DNA of 64,000 nt, taken from positions 1,674,001 through 1,738,000 of the forward strand of contig NZ_BCNV01000001.1 in the NCBI RefSeq assembly GCF_001570725.1, written 5' to 3'. This DNA comes from Paenibacillus amylolyticus. GTDB lineage: Bacteria; Bacillota; Bacilli; Paenibacillales; Paenibacillaceae. Numbering within the stretch: the stretch's first letter is position 1; every line of letters starts with the position of its first letter. The notes under the pieces are model-generated. The model was not told where the DNA came from and did no database searches. It was given only the letters and a program-made list of their open reading frames with translations. This document shows, piece by piece, positions 43,952-54,305 of this stretch. A program made the position numbers and the translations under genes.

Positions 43952-46369
43952 TTAAGGCTTTTCTTTGGCCTGACGCTGGATTTCTTTGGCTGTTAATGCT
44001 TTGTCATACACTCTTACATTATCCAGACTGCCTTTGTAGAACGGATCAGCCGCATAACGACTCTTGCCTACATAAGCTTCCGTTACCTGCAGATCTTTCG
44101 GGTTAAAGGTGATCTCAGAGCTGCTTGCAACCGATGTACCATTCACATACAGAGTACCTACATCACCCTGAAGGGTTACAGCCACATGAACCCAAGCTTT
44201 GGAAGGCAGTGGATTTGCAGCAATCAGACTCTGATCCCGACCCTCATTATGAATGGTGAATTGTAGCGCTCCATTATGCTGGGAGGGAGTAAGGAACATA
44301 TGCCTCGTCAAGCCATTTCCAAAGTCGAAAATACGCTGCCAGGACCCGCCGCCGTCCCAATTGACCCAAGCGCTAAACGTGAAATCCGTTGTATCTGTAA
44401 CGAGGCCAGGTAATTGGATGAAACTGTCTGTCCCGTTAAATGTGGCAGCCTGATTTTTGCCACCAGCAGCAGAACTGACCACGTTAAAAGCTTGTCCGTG
44501 ATATTCATTTTTACTGGAATCCTGTGCGACTTTGGCAAGTTTCTTGTGCTCAAAAGTATACTCCCCGAGCAACGGGCTTATCGCTTGCTGTGGAATGATA
44601 ACGTTAAACGTTTTGGAGCTTGCCGCAGTTCCTTTACGAATCGTTGCGGTTAATTTTACTTTGGCATCACCCTTACCAGCGCGCGGTCGCTGCACTACAC
44701 CTGTAGCGGATAGAGCCGAAGTGTTGGAGCTTTTCCACGTAATCTCTGCATCACTTGTTCCCTTAGTAGGCAGAGATAGGTTGAAGAACACATGATCCGT
44801 ATTGCTAATGCTCAGATCCTTTTTCACCGCATCTACAATGTCTTGATCGCTCCGTTCAACACCTTGACTTCCCCAGATGGCTACCCCTGAGGAGGAGAGG
44901 GCGCTAAAGGTCAGAACCGTACTTTGAGATTCCGAGTTCCATTCATGCGTGAAAACGCCTTTGTAGACAACGTTATTCGATGTGATCTGAACCTTGTTGT
45001 CTGCGCCAAGACTCCATGTTCCTGTCACAGCACCATGAATCTGCCCATCTGCCGTGAACTGAACCGTCTGGGATGGCTTGATGTCCGCCGTGATGTCCTT
45101 ACCATGATTCACCCATTGGTACTGACCAGCAATATCCTGAGTTGTCAGTTGCGTTGTATCCTCTCCCAAAGCCGCATAGCGATAGGGAGAAACAACGGGC
45201 CACCCATCTGCATTCATATGCATCTCATGTACGCGAACTTCATGTTCTTCGCCACGCCCTGGAAAGCGAGTATGGAAGATGAGAAATTGTTTGCCAGTCT
45301 CCGGATCAACATAAGCAGAGTTATGTCCTGGCGAAACATAGCCACTACCTAGGCCTGTGCCTGGATCACCGATCTGTCTCTCGAACAGGAAGTTCCCCAT
45401 CAATTTGACTCCAAAAGGCTCGATAGAACGATCATCAAACAACGGTTTATCCTTGTCCGCTTTAACGTTGATCATATCGTTTCCTTCCGCATCGAGGAAA
45501 GGTCCATCCGGTGTTTGGGAGCGGGCTACACGAATGTTATATCCTCCATCAGCACCTAGCCCGCCGTAAGACAGGTACAGATAATAATAATCGGTTTCTG
45601 GACTGTAGAGCATGTATGGGGCTTCAATACGACTATGGTTGCCACCTGTGAGCTTCTTGCCATAACCTTGATTTGGCAGCGGTTTGCCAGTCGTCTCATC
45701 CATCTCCAGAATGAAAATCCCTCCGGAATACGAGCCATACACCATCCATAACTTGCCGTTCTTATCATAAAAGACATCTGGATCGACCACATTGGGATGA
45801 ATCGTTGCATCGTAAATGGTACCATCCTCACTGATCTGATCCCACATGCCAGATTTCAACAGAATGCCCTGATCCTTATAAGGTCCTTCGATGTTATCTG
45901 CGACAGCAATTCCGAGGGCTGATCGGGGAGAATCCCCTTTACAAGCATTGTAGTACATATAAAATTTGCCGTCCGCGAGCTGAATGACATCTGCCGCCCA
46001 TAACGTATCCGTCTGTGCCCATTCCAGGGCTTCAGCAAATTCCTTGGTTACATTGGGGACAACAGGGTTGTTATCCGTAACACCAGAGGCGACGAGATCC
46101 CAGTTCAGAAAATCTTTGGACTTGGCCACTTGCAGGTGTGATCCAAAAATATAAAACGTATCATCCACCTTAATGACAGAAGGGTCATGAACGGAAACAT
46201 TTTTGAATGATGGAGCAGGATTTGCGATAGGTGTGATGGAAGTCTGCGAATTACCCACGGTTGCCCCTGAACCATTTGCGAACACCGAGACCGGTGCCAA
46301 AGTTGTTGCAGTAAGTAAAGTGGTGCTTAGTACAGAAATGTTAAGTACGCGTACCCAATAACGTTTCAT
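43952..46369 (-). CDS. Secreted GH43 arabinan endo-hydrolase with LamG module
   Basis: An 805-residue secreted enzyme from ATG 46369, preceded by AGGAAAGGGG; the frame opens 37 codons earlier at a cre site, so that start is rejected. The signal peptide ends near residue 31 (SVFA). The GH43 five-bladed propeller (about 50-370) has the catalytic base in SVHDPSV (Asp62), HPNVVDPDV, and the acid in SRIEAPY. A C-terminal GH43 beta-barrel domain follows. Then come a degenerate Ig-like domain (about 520-610) and a LamG-type jelly roll (about 615-800). This layout matches AbnA2-type endo-arabinanases. It should release arabino-oligosaccharides outside the cell. Confidence 0.9.
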   Translation of the reverse strand: MKRYWVRVLNISVLSTTLLTATTLAPVSVFANGSGATVGNSQTSITPIANPAPSFKNVSVHDPSVIKVDDTFYIFGSHLQVAKSKDFLNWDLVASGVTDNNPVVPNVTKEFAEALEWAQTDTLWAADVIQLADGKFYMYYNACKGDSPRSALGIAVADNIEGPYKDQGILLKSGMWDQISEDGTIYDATIHPNVVDPDVFYDKNGKLWMVYGSYSGGIFILEMDETTGKPLPNQGYGKKLTGGNHSRIEAPYMLYSPETDYYYLYLSYGGLGADGGYNIRVARSQTPDGPFLDAEGNDMINVKADKDKPLFDDRSIEPFGVKLMGNFLFERQIGDPGTGLGSGYVSPGHNSAYVDPETGKQFLIFHTRFPGRGEEHEVRVHEMHMNADGWPVVSPYRYAALGEDTTQLTTQDIAGQYQWVNHGKDITADIKPSQTVQFTADGQIHGAVTGTWSLGADNKVQITSNNVVYKGVFTHEWNSESQSTVLTFSALSSSGVAIWGSQGVERSDQDIVDAVKKDLSISNTDHVFFNLSLPTKGTSDAEITWKSSNTSALSATGVVQRPRAGKGDAKVKLTATIRKGTAASSKTFNVIIPQQAISPLLGEYTFEHKKLAKVAQDSSKNEYHGQAFNVVSSAAGGKNQAATFNGTDSFIQLPGLVTDTTDFTFSAWVNWDGGGSWQRIFDFGNGLTRHMFLTPSQHNGALQFTIHNEGRDQSLIAANPLPSKAWVHVAVTLQGDVGTLYVNGTSVASSSEITFNPKDLQVTEAYVGKSRYAADPFYKGSLDNVRVYDKALTAKEIQRQAKEKP

Positions 46370-46465
46370 ACGTTTCCCCTTTCCTAATTCCCGGAATGAA
46401 AATAACCCGATACTTGGCAACACACGATATAAGGTTCGGCAGACCTCCTTTGAGTATTTTATTAT

Positions 46466-46480
46466 ATCAAGCGCTTTCAT
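46466..46480 (-). promoter_or_regulatory. Catabolite-responsive element (cre) before GH43 gene
   Basis: On the minus strand the sequence is ATGAAAGCGCTTGAT. It fits the CcpA site consensus (TGWAANCGNTNWCA) with one or two end mismatches, about 100 nt upstream of the GH43 start. Glucose repression is inferred. Confidence 0.65.
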
Positions 46481-46496
46481 TTGTTATATTATCAAT

Positions 46497-46518
46497 TGGT
46501 TTATATGTTTGTAAACCA
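46497..46518. promoter_or_regulatory. Dyad in the GH43/GH51 divergent region
   Basis: TGGTTTA (46497-46503) and TAAACCA (46512-46518) form a perfect 7-bp inverted repeat with an 8-nt spacer, close to the cre site. It could be a regulator site for one or both enzymes. In the rest of the 390-nt gap 46370-46760 the sequence is AT-rich with no further gene. Confidence 0.45.
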
Positions 46519-46760
46519 TAAATGTAATGTTTATAAGACTAAAATAAATAAATGAAGAGAGCCGGAAAGAGCTCGTGAGGCTTATTACATTCAAATAAAC
46601 CAGTTGTCTTTCTCAAATTTAGGATTGAAATTAGGTTATGTGATGGGATATTATTACGTTTAGATTAGGTATTTAACTATTTATTAATCATTTTATACTT
46701 ATACGAATTAAAGGCGAGTATTCTGTAACGACAATTCCAAACTACATAGGAGGTAAGAAC

Positions 46761-49700
46761 ATGACCACATATCAAAACCAATTAATCGCACAATACACGT
46801 TCGAAGATGCTGTTCAGATTGGGAAAGACAGCTCCGGGAACGGACATGATAGTTTGGCAAAAGGCGAGTTACCCCCTGTCATATCCGAGTTAAAAGGAAG
46901 ATCGGCGGTAACTTTCAACGGGGGATCGAATGGAACTTCTTATCTGCAATTACCGTCGGATCTGCTTCGTGATGTAAGCGATAACACGGGAATTACTATT
47001 GCAACTTGGGTATTTCTCGGCAAAGGGTCCAATGTGTGGGAACGCATTTTTGACTTTGGCAAAGGCGAGAAGGGGCCGTATATGTTTCTGACGCGTCAGC
47101 TCCTGGGTACGTTATATGCCGGCGATAATCTGGTTGTTCACCCAAGTCGAGGAGTTGCAACTGGAGAATGGTTGCATATTGCACTCTCTGTGGCAGGCAG
47201 CCAAGGGGGAACGTTGAGCAGTGCGGGGCCGATTGTATATGTGAATGGGGAGAAGGCCGCAGACGGTTCCATTAGTCAGACATCCAGTGGCAATTATGCC
47301 AAATTGCGCGAATGGTTTGATTCGTTCACCGATCCTGAGAATTATAGCCAGAATTATATCGGACGTTCCCAGTATGCAGCGGATGTGGATTTTGCAGGTT
47401 CGTTATCTGACTTTCGGATCTATGGGGCAGCACTTACCATGGATGAAGTCATTGAAGTGATGTGTGAGTCACTGACAGATGAAGCGATTGTGAAGCTTGC
47501 GGCAGACAAGTACTTGTCTTTCCCCAACCGAATTATCACCAAGGATGTATCATTACCTGCAGACTTGCTGGGTGGTAAAGTGTCTGTTGAATGGAGTTCC
47601 AGTAAGCCGGAAGTTTTGTCCGAGAACGGAGAGGTTCAGGCAATCACATCTGCACAAGAGGTTACGCTCCGTGCGCTTCTGAACAGAGGAGATCGTAAGC
47701 TGAGCCAAAGCTTTGACGTGTCTGTTGTGCCGGCGCATCTCCCGCCTTATACGGTCACCATTCATGGGGATCAGAAGGTGGCAGACATCAGTGAAGTCAT
47801 GTATGGGCTTTTCTACGAGGATATTAATAACGCGGCAGATGGCGGAATCTATGCAGAGCTTGTTCAAAATCGATCATTTGAATCCTTTGCATTCGATACG
47901 TACTCCCATGACTCTGGAGAATGTGGTTGTTCGACAGGGCGAAACCGTGAACCTTTGTTTGCTTGGTCAGGCGATACGGAGAAAATGCTCGTACAGCATA
48001 CGGATGGACTGAACGTTCACTTTAACGTGGAAGACCCTGAAGTCAATGCTTATTATGTAACGGTTCAGGATGGGGCAACGATTCGAAATCGCGGATTCTC
48101 AGACTCCAACCAGCATTGTGCCATGTCCATCAAACAGGGTGAATCGTATGACTTTACCGTATGGGCAAAAGCAGAATCGGCAGGAATGATCACCGTTCAA
48201 TTACAGAATGGAAGTGACACTTCCATCAGTGATTCGGTAACGCTACATGTTGAAGGCGGGAACACATGGAAGAAATACGCTTTGCTTCTGACTGGAACCG
48301 AGACCGTACTTGGTCAACTGGCACTTACGTTTGAAGGTGAAATCTCCATCGATATGGTGTCCTTAGTCCCTCAGAATGTATGGGGAGCTGATCCGGCAGA
48401 AGAAGGAATATCGGTTACAGCACATGCCAACTATACAGGTAATCCGAACTATCGATTGAGAAAAGATCTAATCCAAGCACTCGCAGATCTGCATCCGAAG
48501 TTCCTGCGTTTTCCGGGAGGATGCATCTCGGAGGGATCTTTCATCTGGGATAACGTATATGACTGGAAGGATTCTGTGGGTCCGGTTGAGCTCCGCAAAG
48601 AGAATTATAATGTCTGGGGTTACATGATGACGATGGGGCTTGGCTATATGGAGTACTTCCAACTGGCGGAAGATCTGAATGCCGCTCCGGTTCCAGTCAT
48701 GGCTTGCGGTGTGTTATGTCAGGCACGCTCGGATTATGCTCACCCTGCGGGTGGTGCTTTGCGGGATTATTATATCAGGAACTTTACAGACCTGATCGAC
48801 TTTGCGCTCAGTACAGACTTTGAACACAATGAATGGGCGGCGGTACGAAGCCAGATGGGACATCCTGAACCGTTTGATCTTCGTTATCTGGGCGTAGGCA
48901 ATGAGAACTGGGGCACTGAATTTTTTGCCAACTTCGAAGTATTCAAACGTTCGATAGATGACTACATGAAACGGAACTATCCTGATCATGAACTGCACAT
49001 TATCTCGACGGTTGGTGCTCAGGCGGATGATGATGCGTACCAGGAAGGATGGAAATTCCTCAGCGGAAATCTGACCGGATCAGCTCAGGTTGCTTTTGCA
49101 GATGGCACAGAGGTGATTGAGGAGACGGTAACCTGGTATGAGAATCAGGACAATTACATGGATACTATCGCAGATGAGCACTACTATCGATCCAATGAAT
49201 ATCTGCTGAACAACGCAGATCGGTACAACTATTATGACCGGGCTTATCTTGAAGATGGAAGTATCGATTGGAAAGAAACATCCAAAGTATTTGTGGGAGA
49301 ATATGCTTCCACGGACAAAAATACGCTGGCAGGTGCAGTTGCAGAAGCTGCGATCATGACTGGATTTGAAAATAATGCGGACGTTGTTCGTTTGGCTGCC
49401 TATGCGCCATTGTTCAACAAAGTACTGACGGACGGTACCTACCGCTGGACGCCGGACTGCATCTGGTTTGATGATGAAACCGTGTGGTATACACCGAATT
49501 ATTATGTACAGCAGCTTTTTGCAAAACATGTAGGAGATCAGGTGCTTGAGACTTCATTCTCTACCTATAGCAAAGGCAAACCGTTGAATCTCATTCCGCG
49601 TGGCGGTATCGAAATTGCAACAGGTCATGCAGACATCGTAGTGAAACGAGTCACTGTGACATCCAATGAGGATGGCAGTATGATGTTTGATGAAGATTTC

Positions 49701-50501
49701 AGGGAACGTACAGAGCCTAGTGAGTCATGGAGACAGATTCCTGGATCGGAAGGATACACGTTAATCGCAGGGAAAGGGCTCATCTTGAGCGCACAAACAA
49801 GTGGATTGAACGGATTGTACCTGCTGAATGACGAATGGAGCAACTACAAAGTGAGCGTTGAGGCTAAACGAATCTCGGGTGAGGATGGTTTTTACATCGG
49901 TGTGGGACTGATGGATATCACGCCCGAGAATAAGGATGTCATTGAGTACGCAATCAGCTACGGTGGAAATGCCACGGGAGTGAAGGTGTACAAACAAGGG
50001 ATCGAAGGTTACACCTTGGGAGATTATTCATCCAGTTCGGCAGCAGGTAACCTGAGAGCGGCCAACTATCAACCACTGGAGAATGGGACCAATTATACCA
50101 TCACGGTTAACTATGGTGGGGATACAGGAAAGAATCTGATCTGCTCCTATACAGACGGTCGCAATACCAGCAAGATTCTGGATTACAAGCTGGAAGCTTA
50201 CAACCGGGAAGTATTCCACTCTGTTACGAAAGACGCAGGGCATGTATATGTGAAACTGGTCAATGCAGATAGTGTGGATAAATCAACCCGGATTAGCCTT
50301 CAGGATCTGAAGGTTGATGCTTCAGCCAGACTGATCACGCTTACTGGAGAAGATCATTTGGTGCATATGCCAAATGTGAATCAGAAGAATGATGAAAAAG
50401 TGATTCCCCAAGAACAGGAGATCACACTGTCCGATACATCGGTGGTGGTTAATTTAGCTGCTCATTCAGTGAATGTATTGGTGATGGAAATCCTGAATTA
50501 A
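46761..50501 (+). CDS. Large GH51 alpha-L-arabinofuranosidase with LamG module
   Basis: A 1246-residue multidomain enzyme. An N-terminal LamG-type module (about 1-235) is followed by a degenerate Ig-like domain (about 245-325). The GH51 core is split by a carbohydrate-binding-like insert (about 400-560). The acid/base Glu715 is in GVGNENWG and nucleophile Glu847 in VFVGEYAS. A C-terminal beta-sandwich follows (about 950-1245). It removes arabinofuranosyl residues from arabinan or oligosaccharides. No signal peptide is present, which is odd for a protein with extracellular-type LamG and binding modules. The ATG follows AGGAGGTAAG. Convergent features downstream: a terminator and the ABC importer. 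Confidence 0.88.
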   Translation: MTTYQNQLIAQYTFEDAVQIGKDSSGNGHDSLAKGELPPVISELKGRSAVTFNGGSNGTSYLQLPSDLLRDVSDNTGITIATWVFLGKGSNVWERIFDFGKGEKGPYMFLTRQLLGTLYAGDNLVVHPSRGVATGEWLHIALSVAGSQGGTLSSAGPIVYVNGEKAADGSISQTSSGNYAKLREWFDSFTDPENYSQNYIGRSQYAADVDFAGSLSDFRIYGAALTMDEVIEVMCESLTDEAIVKLAADKYLSFPNRIITKDVSLPADLLGGKVSVEWSSSKPEVLSENGEVQAITSAQEVTLRALLNRGDRKLSQSFDVSVVPAHLPPYTVTIHGDQKVADISEVMYGLFYEDINNAADGGIYAELVQNRSFESFAFDTYSHDSGECGCSTGRNREPLFAWSGDTEKMLVQHTDGLNVHFNVEDPEVNAYYVTVQDGATIRNRGFSDSNQHCAMSIKQGESYDFTVWAKAESAGMITVQLQNGSDTSISDSVTLHVEGGNTWKKYALLLTGTETVLGQLALTFEGEISIDMVSLVPQNVWGADPAEEGISVTAHANYTGNPNYRLRKDLIQALADLHPKFLRFPGGCISEGSFIWDNVYDWKDSVGPVELRKENYNVWGYMMTMGLGYMEYFQLAEDLNAAPVPVMACGVLCQARSDYAHPAGGALRDYYIRNFTDLIDFALSTDFEHNEWAAVRSQMGHPEPFDLRYLGVGNENWGTEFFANFEVFKRSIDDYMKRNYPDHELHIISTVGAQADDDAYQEGWKFLSGNLTGSAQVAFADGTEVIEETVTWYENQDNYMDTIADEHYYRSNEYLLNNADRYNYYDRAYLEDGSIDWKETSKVFVGEYASTDKNTLAGAVAEAAIMTGFENNADVVRLAAYAPLFNKVLTDGTYRWTPDCIWFDDETVWYTPNYYVQQLFAKHVGDQVLETSFSTYSKGKPLNLIPRGGIEIATGHADIVVKRVTVTSNEDGSMMFDEDFRERTEPSESWRQIPGSEGYTLIAGKGLILSAQTSGLNGLYLLNDEWSNYKVSVEAKRISGEDGFYIGVGLMDITPENKDVIEYAISYGGNATGVKVYKQGIEGYTLGDYSSSSAAGNLRAANYQPLENGTNYTITVNYGGDTGKNLICSYTDGRNTSKILDYKLEAYNREVFHSVTKDAGHVYVKLVNADSVDKSTRISLQDLKVDASARLITLTGEDHLVHMPNVNQKNDEKVIPQEQEITLSDTSVVVNLAAHSVNVLVMEILN

Positions 50502-50520
50502 ATCTATAGCGTGAACAAGA

Positions 50521-50544
50521 GACCGCGGATATCGCGGTTTTTTG
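50521..50544 (+). terminator. Intrinsic terminator of the GH51 gene
   Basis: GACCGCG / CGCGGTT stem around GATAT with T6. Confidence 0.8.
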
Positions 50545-50649
50545 GCGTTCCAGGGGAGAGAGTCAACAAAAGATACCCAAAGTAAATAGCCCACACTATT
50601 GCAGTGATCTGGCTGCTCCTATAATAAATGTTGAAGGAGGAGTCAGCTT

Positions 50650-51555
50650 ATGCGTTCCAACTACAAACAATTTATCCGAAATGTTCCGCTTCATCTCATG
50701 ATTCTGCCTGGACTGCTCATTATTATTGTATTCGGTTACATTCCGATGGCGGGACTTTCTATTGCTTTTCAGAATTTCTCTCCCATTGCCGGATTCAAAA
50801 ATATGAATTGGGTGGGTTTGGACAATTTCAGGTACCTGTTCGATCTGCCGGGGTTCTCGCAGGTTGTATGGAATACGGTATTTATATCGACGATGAAAAT
50901 TGTTTCCGGCTTGGTGATTCCGGTACTTGTAGCCTTATTGCTCAATGAGGTTCGCAAGACAGGTTTTAAACGAACGATTCAGACCGTAATCTATATGCCT
51001 CACTTTTTCTCATGGGTTATTCTGGCGGGAATCATCGTGGATGTGTTATCTCCAAGCACGGGGATCGTTAATATGTTGTTGAAAGCCGTGGGGATTGACC
51101 CGATTCAATTTCTGGCCAGTAATGAGTGGTTCCCTTACATACTTGTTATTACAGATCAATGGAAAGAATTCGGATTTGGTACGATTATCTATCTCGCTGC
51201 CCTAACTAATATTGATAAGTCTCTGTATGAGGCCTCTGTTATGGATGGTGCAGGAAGATGGAAACAGACATGGCATATTACACTGCCAGGCATTCGCCCG
51301 ATCGTAATTTTGATGGTAACGCTTAGTCTGGGTAACGTACTTAACGGTGGCTTTGACCAAGTGTTCAACCTCTATAATCCATTGGTATATGAATCAGGAG
51401 ATATTCTGGATACGATGATCTACCGGATCGGATTGCAGGATGCACAGTATTCTGTATCGACAGCGTTGGGTCTAATCAAATCTGTCGTTTCCTTCATTTT
51501 TATCGGACTTGGTTATTTCTTGGCCTATCGGTTTGCGAATTATCGGATATTCTAG
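50650..51555 (+). CDS. Sugar ABC transporter permease (LplB/YteP type)
   Basis: A 301-residue permease with six helices, from ATG 50650 after GGAGGAG. The EAA-type coupling loop is DKSLYEASVMDGAGRWKQTWHITLPGIRP near residue 193. It belongs to the carbohydrate uptake CUT1 group that serves arabino-, galacturono- or other oligosaccharides. A TATAAT-like box near 50617 may be its -10. It works with the next permease and the binding protein at 56104; no ATPase is encoded here, so a shared MsmX-like ATPase elsewhere is expected. Confidence 0.9.
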   Translation: MRSNYKQFIRNVPLHLMILPGLLIIIVFGYIPMAGLSIAFQNFSPIAGFKNMNWVGLDNFRYLFDLPGFSQVVWNTVFISTMKIVSGLVIPVLVALLLNEVRKTGFKRTIQTVIYMPHFFSWVILAGIIVDVLSPSTGIVNMLLKAVGIDPIQFLASNEWFPYILVITDQWKEFGFGTIIYLAALTNIDKSLYEASVMDGAGRWKQTWHITLPGIRPIVILMVTLSLGNVLNGGFDQVFNLYNPLVYESGDILDTMIYRIGLQDAQYSVSTALGLIKSVVSFIFIGLGYFLAYRFANYRIF

Positions 51556-51570
51556 AAAGGAGGCAGAATC

Positions 51571-52461
51571 ATGCACCACGCTTCAAGAGCCTATCGGTGG
51601 TTCCTAGGGTTTAACTACGTCATCCTGACGATTCTTGCCTTGTTATGCCTGTTCCCGATTGTGAATATATTAGCGATTTCCTTTAGTTCGAGTGATGCGG
51701 TCAAGGCGGGCAGTGTCACATTCTGGCCTGTAGATTTCACATTGTCCTCCTATCAATACATTCTGGAAAATCAGCAATTCCTGAACTCATTCGGAACCAG
51801 CCTTCTTCGTGTAGTTCTGGGGGTTACGACCAATCTGATCTTTACGATTCTGGTAGCTTATCCGCTCTCCAAAGAGGCGGCGAAATTCCGTTCAAGAACG
51901 TTCTATGCCTGGATTTTTGTATTCACCATGCTGTTCAGTGGAGGATTGATCCCGGGTTATCTGGTGGTTAAGGAAGCGGGGCTGTTGGATTCCATCTGGG
52001 CTCTGATTCTGCCGGGTGCCGTTCCGATCTTTAATGTGCTTCTTATGCTCAACTTCTTCAGAGGTTTGCCGAAGGAGCTTGAAGAAGCCTCCTGGATGGA
52101 TGGGGCAGGACATTTTCGCACACTATGGAGCATTTATCTTCCGATCTCTCTACCAAGTATCGCAACCATTACGTTGTTCGCCATGGTAGGACACTGGAAC
52201 GCCTGGTTCGATGGCATGATCTACATGAAGAGTCCGGAAGGCTATCCGCTCGCTACGTATCTTCAGTCCATGTTACAGCAGGTGACGATGATCCAGAGCG
52301 AGATGATGACGCTGGAGGATGCGACGCTCTTAAGTCAGGTATCGGATAGAACGACTCAAGCTTCCCAGATCTTTTTGTCCGTTATTCCGATCCTGCTCGT
52401 GTATCCGTTCCTGCAGCGGTATTTCGTCCATGGGCTTGTTGTCGGCAGTGTAAAGGGATAA
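51571..52461 (+). CDS. Sugar ABC transporter permease (LplC/YtcP type)
   Basis: A 296-residue CUT1 partner permease starting after AAAGGAGG. The coupling loop is LPKELEEASWMDGAGHFRTLWSIYLPISLPS near residue 170. It starts 15 nt after the first permease, forming one operon. A terminator follows before the sensor kinase. Confidence 0.9.
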   Translation: MHHASRAYRWFLGFNYVILTILALLCLFPIVNILAISFSSSDAVKAGSVTFWPVDFTLSSYQYILENQQFLNSFGTSLLRVVLGVTTNLIFTILVAYPLSKEAAKFRSRTFYAWIFVFTMLFSGGLIPGYLVVKEAGLLDSIWALILPGAVPIFNVLLMLNFFRGLPKELEEASWMDGAGHFRTLWSIYLPISLPSIATITLFAMVGHWNAWFDGMIYMKSPEGYPLATYLQSMLQQVTMIQSEMMTLEDATLLSQVSDRTTQASQIFLSVIPILLVYPFLQRYFVHGLVVGSVKG

Positions 52462-52490
52462 GATCGATAGGAGGAAAAACCGTTGGGAGG

Positions 52491-52518
52491 AAGGAGCCGA
52501 TTTCTGGCTCCTTTTTTG
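52491..52518 (+). terminator. Internal terminator after permease genes
   Basis: AAGGAGCC / GGCTCCTT stem with T6, between the permease pair and the sensor kinase. It probably gives partial termination, lowering kinase expression. Confidence 0.8.
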
Positions 52519-52552
52519 CAATTTAAGAGAGTGAGGAGAGGAGGAGGGAATA

Positions 52553-54301
52553 TTGCGATTCATCCGGGGGAGCTGGAGAGAGACATCTATCGTCGTCAAA
52601 TTAATGATTGCTTTTGTACTGGTCATTCTGCCCTTGTACGGGATAAGCATTATGATTACGCAAGTCAGCTCCAAGCAGATGCAGACGGAGGTGGAGAAGG
52701 CACATGAGTCCAAATTGTACTTCTACCATAATCATCTGCAATTCGAATTGGAGCGAATGAGTGCGCTGGTGACCGAATTTTCATTTGATGAACCCATGTC
52801 CACGCTAAGTACACGAGCCGCGATTATGAGCAGGTATGAAGTTACGTCCAGTCTGAACAATATCCACAACAAGCTGAGTCAGATCATGGTAACGAGTCCT
52901 TACATTAGTGATGTCGTGTATTACGTTCCCGCTCTGCATAAACGGGTCAGTGCGGCCGACGGAATTCGGGACGTGGAGGATACCGAGTGGAAGAATCTGC
53001 TCGCCACGATGGGCAATCTGAATGGCGAATTATCGCATTCCAATAACGATCTCTATTTCCTGAAAAGTAATCCATATAACATGAACCATGAGGAACCACC
53101 CAATTTCATATTAGGAATACGCTTGTCTGCTGAAGAATTGAAACACCGATTGCAACAGCTGTCGGAAACGGGTGAAAGTGAGATTACACTGAGTTTCGGT
53201 GAACAGCAGCATGTGGTGATCTCTTCATCCGAGCAGTCTGCACCGATGGAATCAATCCGATCCGTATTGCCTGAACCAACCGTATCCATGCAAGTTACGA
53301 AGTTCCAATCTGATCCATATCTTTACTATTCGTTGCATGATAAGGATCACTCGTTCACGCTGACTGCAAGTATCCCACAAGATGTGCTTAGGGCACCACT
53401 GGAACAATACAAATTGTGGTTATGGATGGTGACCTTTATGTCGATTGTCATCATTATCATCTTCTCGTTTTCAATTTACAGATCGATTCATCAACCTTTA
53501 TCGGTACTTATTCGAGGATTCAGAATGGCAGAGCAGGGCCAGACAAGCGTACATATTCCTTCATCCAGAAGGGATGAATTCGGCTATTTGTACTCTCGAT
53601 TCAACCATATGATAGAGCGCTTACATATTTTGATCGATGAGAATTATGTTGCACGGATTCGAACAAGTGAGGCAGAACTCAAACATCTGCAATCCCAGAT
53701 TCAACCTCACTTTTTATACAACAGTCTGTTCAGCATCAAGCAAATGGCGGAAGTGGAGAATGTGGAGCTCATTCAGGAATTCACCGACTATCTGGGTCAA
53801 TATTTCAGATACATGTCCCGGGATTCCCATAGCGAAGTATCGTTAGGGGCTGAGATTGACCATGCGCTGGTCTATGCATCGATTCAGAAAATTCGGTTTG
53901 GTTCCAGGATTCAATTGGAACTGGAGGATCTGGATGCGAGGTACAGAATGATTTCGATTCCCAGAGTCATCATCCAGCCAATCGTAGAAAATGTGTTCGA
54001 GCATGCACTTGCGAAGCGTAGTCAGGGAGGTACTCTAAAGCTTTCATACCAACAGGGCCAGGGATACCTGTCCATTCGTATTGAGGATGATGGGGATCAA
54101 TTAACAGACGAAACCTTGAATTACCTGCAATCTTCCTTTGAGGAAACAGAGCGGAAACATGGAAACGAAGAGATAACCGGACTCATGAATGTGAATCAGC
54201 GATTAAGAATCAAATTCGGGGCCGCCTATGGTCTTACAGCGCAGCGAAGTGAGCTGGGTGGGTTGTGCATTCTAGTGAAAATTCCATGGGAAGGGAAGTA
54301 G
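52553..54301 (+). CDS. Sensor histidine kinase (YesM type)
   Basis: A 582-residue kinase from TTG 52553 (GGAGGAGGG upstream). TM1 is about 15-38, then an extracellular sensor domain (about 40-280), TM2 about 287-308, HAMP (about 310-365), the His_kinase box with HLQSQIQPHFLYNSL (His386) and an HATPase domain. This family senses sugars or their ABC-bound forms and activates the paired regulator. It should detect arabino-oligosaccharides at the membrane. It ends 4 nt before the response regulator. Confidence 0.92.
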   Translation: MRFIRGSWRETSIVVKLMIAFVLVILPLYGISIMITQVSSKQMQTEVEKAHESKLYFYHNHLQFELERMSALVTEFSFDEPMSTLSTRAAIMSRYEVTSSLNNIHNKLSQIMVTSPYISDVVYYVPALHKRVSAADGIRDVEDTEWKNLLATMGNLNGELSHSNNDLYFLKSNPYNMNHEEPPNFILGIRLSAEELKHRLQQLSETGESEITLSFGEQQHVVISSSEQSAPMESIRSVLPEPTVSMQVTKFQSDPYLYYSLHDKDHSFTLTASIPQDVLRAPLEQYKLWLWMVTFMSIVIIIIFSFSIYRSIHQPLSVLIRGFRMAEQGQTSVHIPSSRRDEFGYLYSRFNHMIERLHILIDENYVARIRTSEAELKHLQSQIQPHFLYNSLFSIKQMAEVENVELIQEFTDYLGQYFRYMSRDSHSEVSLGAEIDHALVYASIQKIRFGSRIQLELEDLDARYRMISIPRVIIQPIVENVFEHALAKRSQGGTLKLSYQQGQGYLSIRIEDDGDQLTDETLNYLQSSFEETERKHGNEEITGLMNVNQRLRIKFGAAYGLTAQRSELGGLCILVKIPWEGK

Positions 54302-54305
54302 CGTT

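Noticed and set aside
46370..46480. Extended N-terminus of the GH43 protein
   Set aside because: The upstream ATG is part of a cre site, and the signal peptide and ribosome site support the start at 46369.
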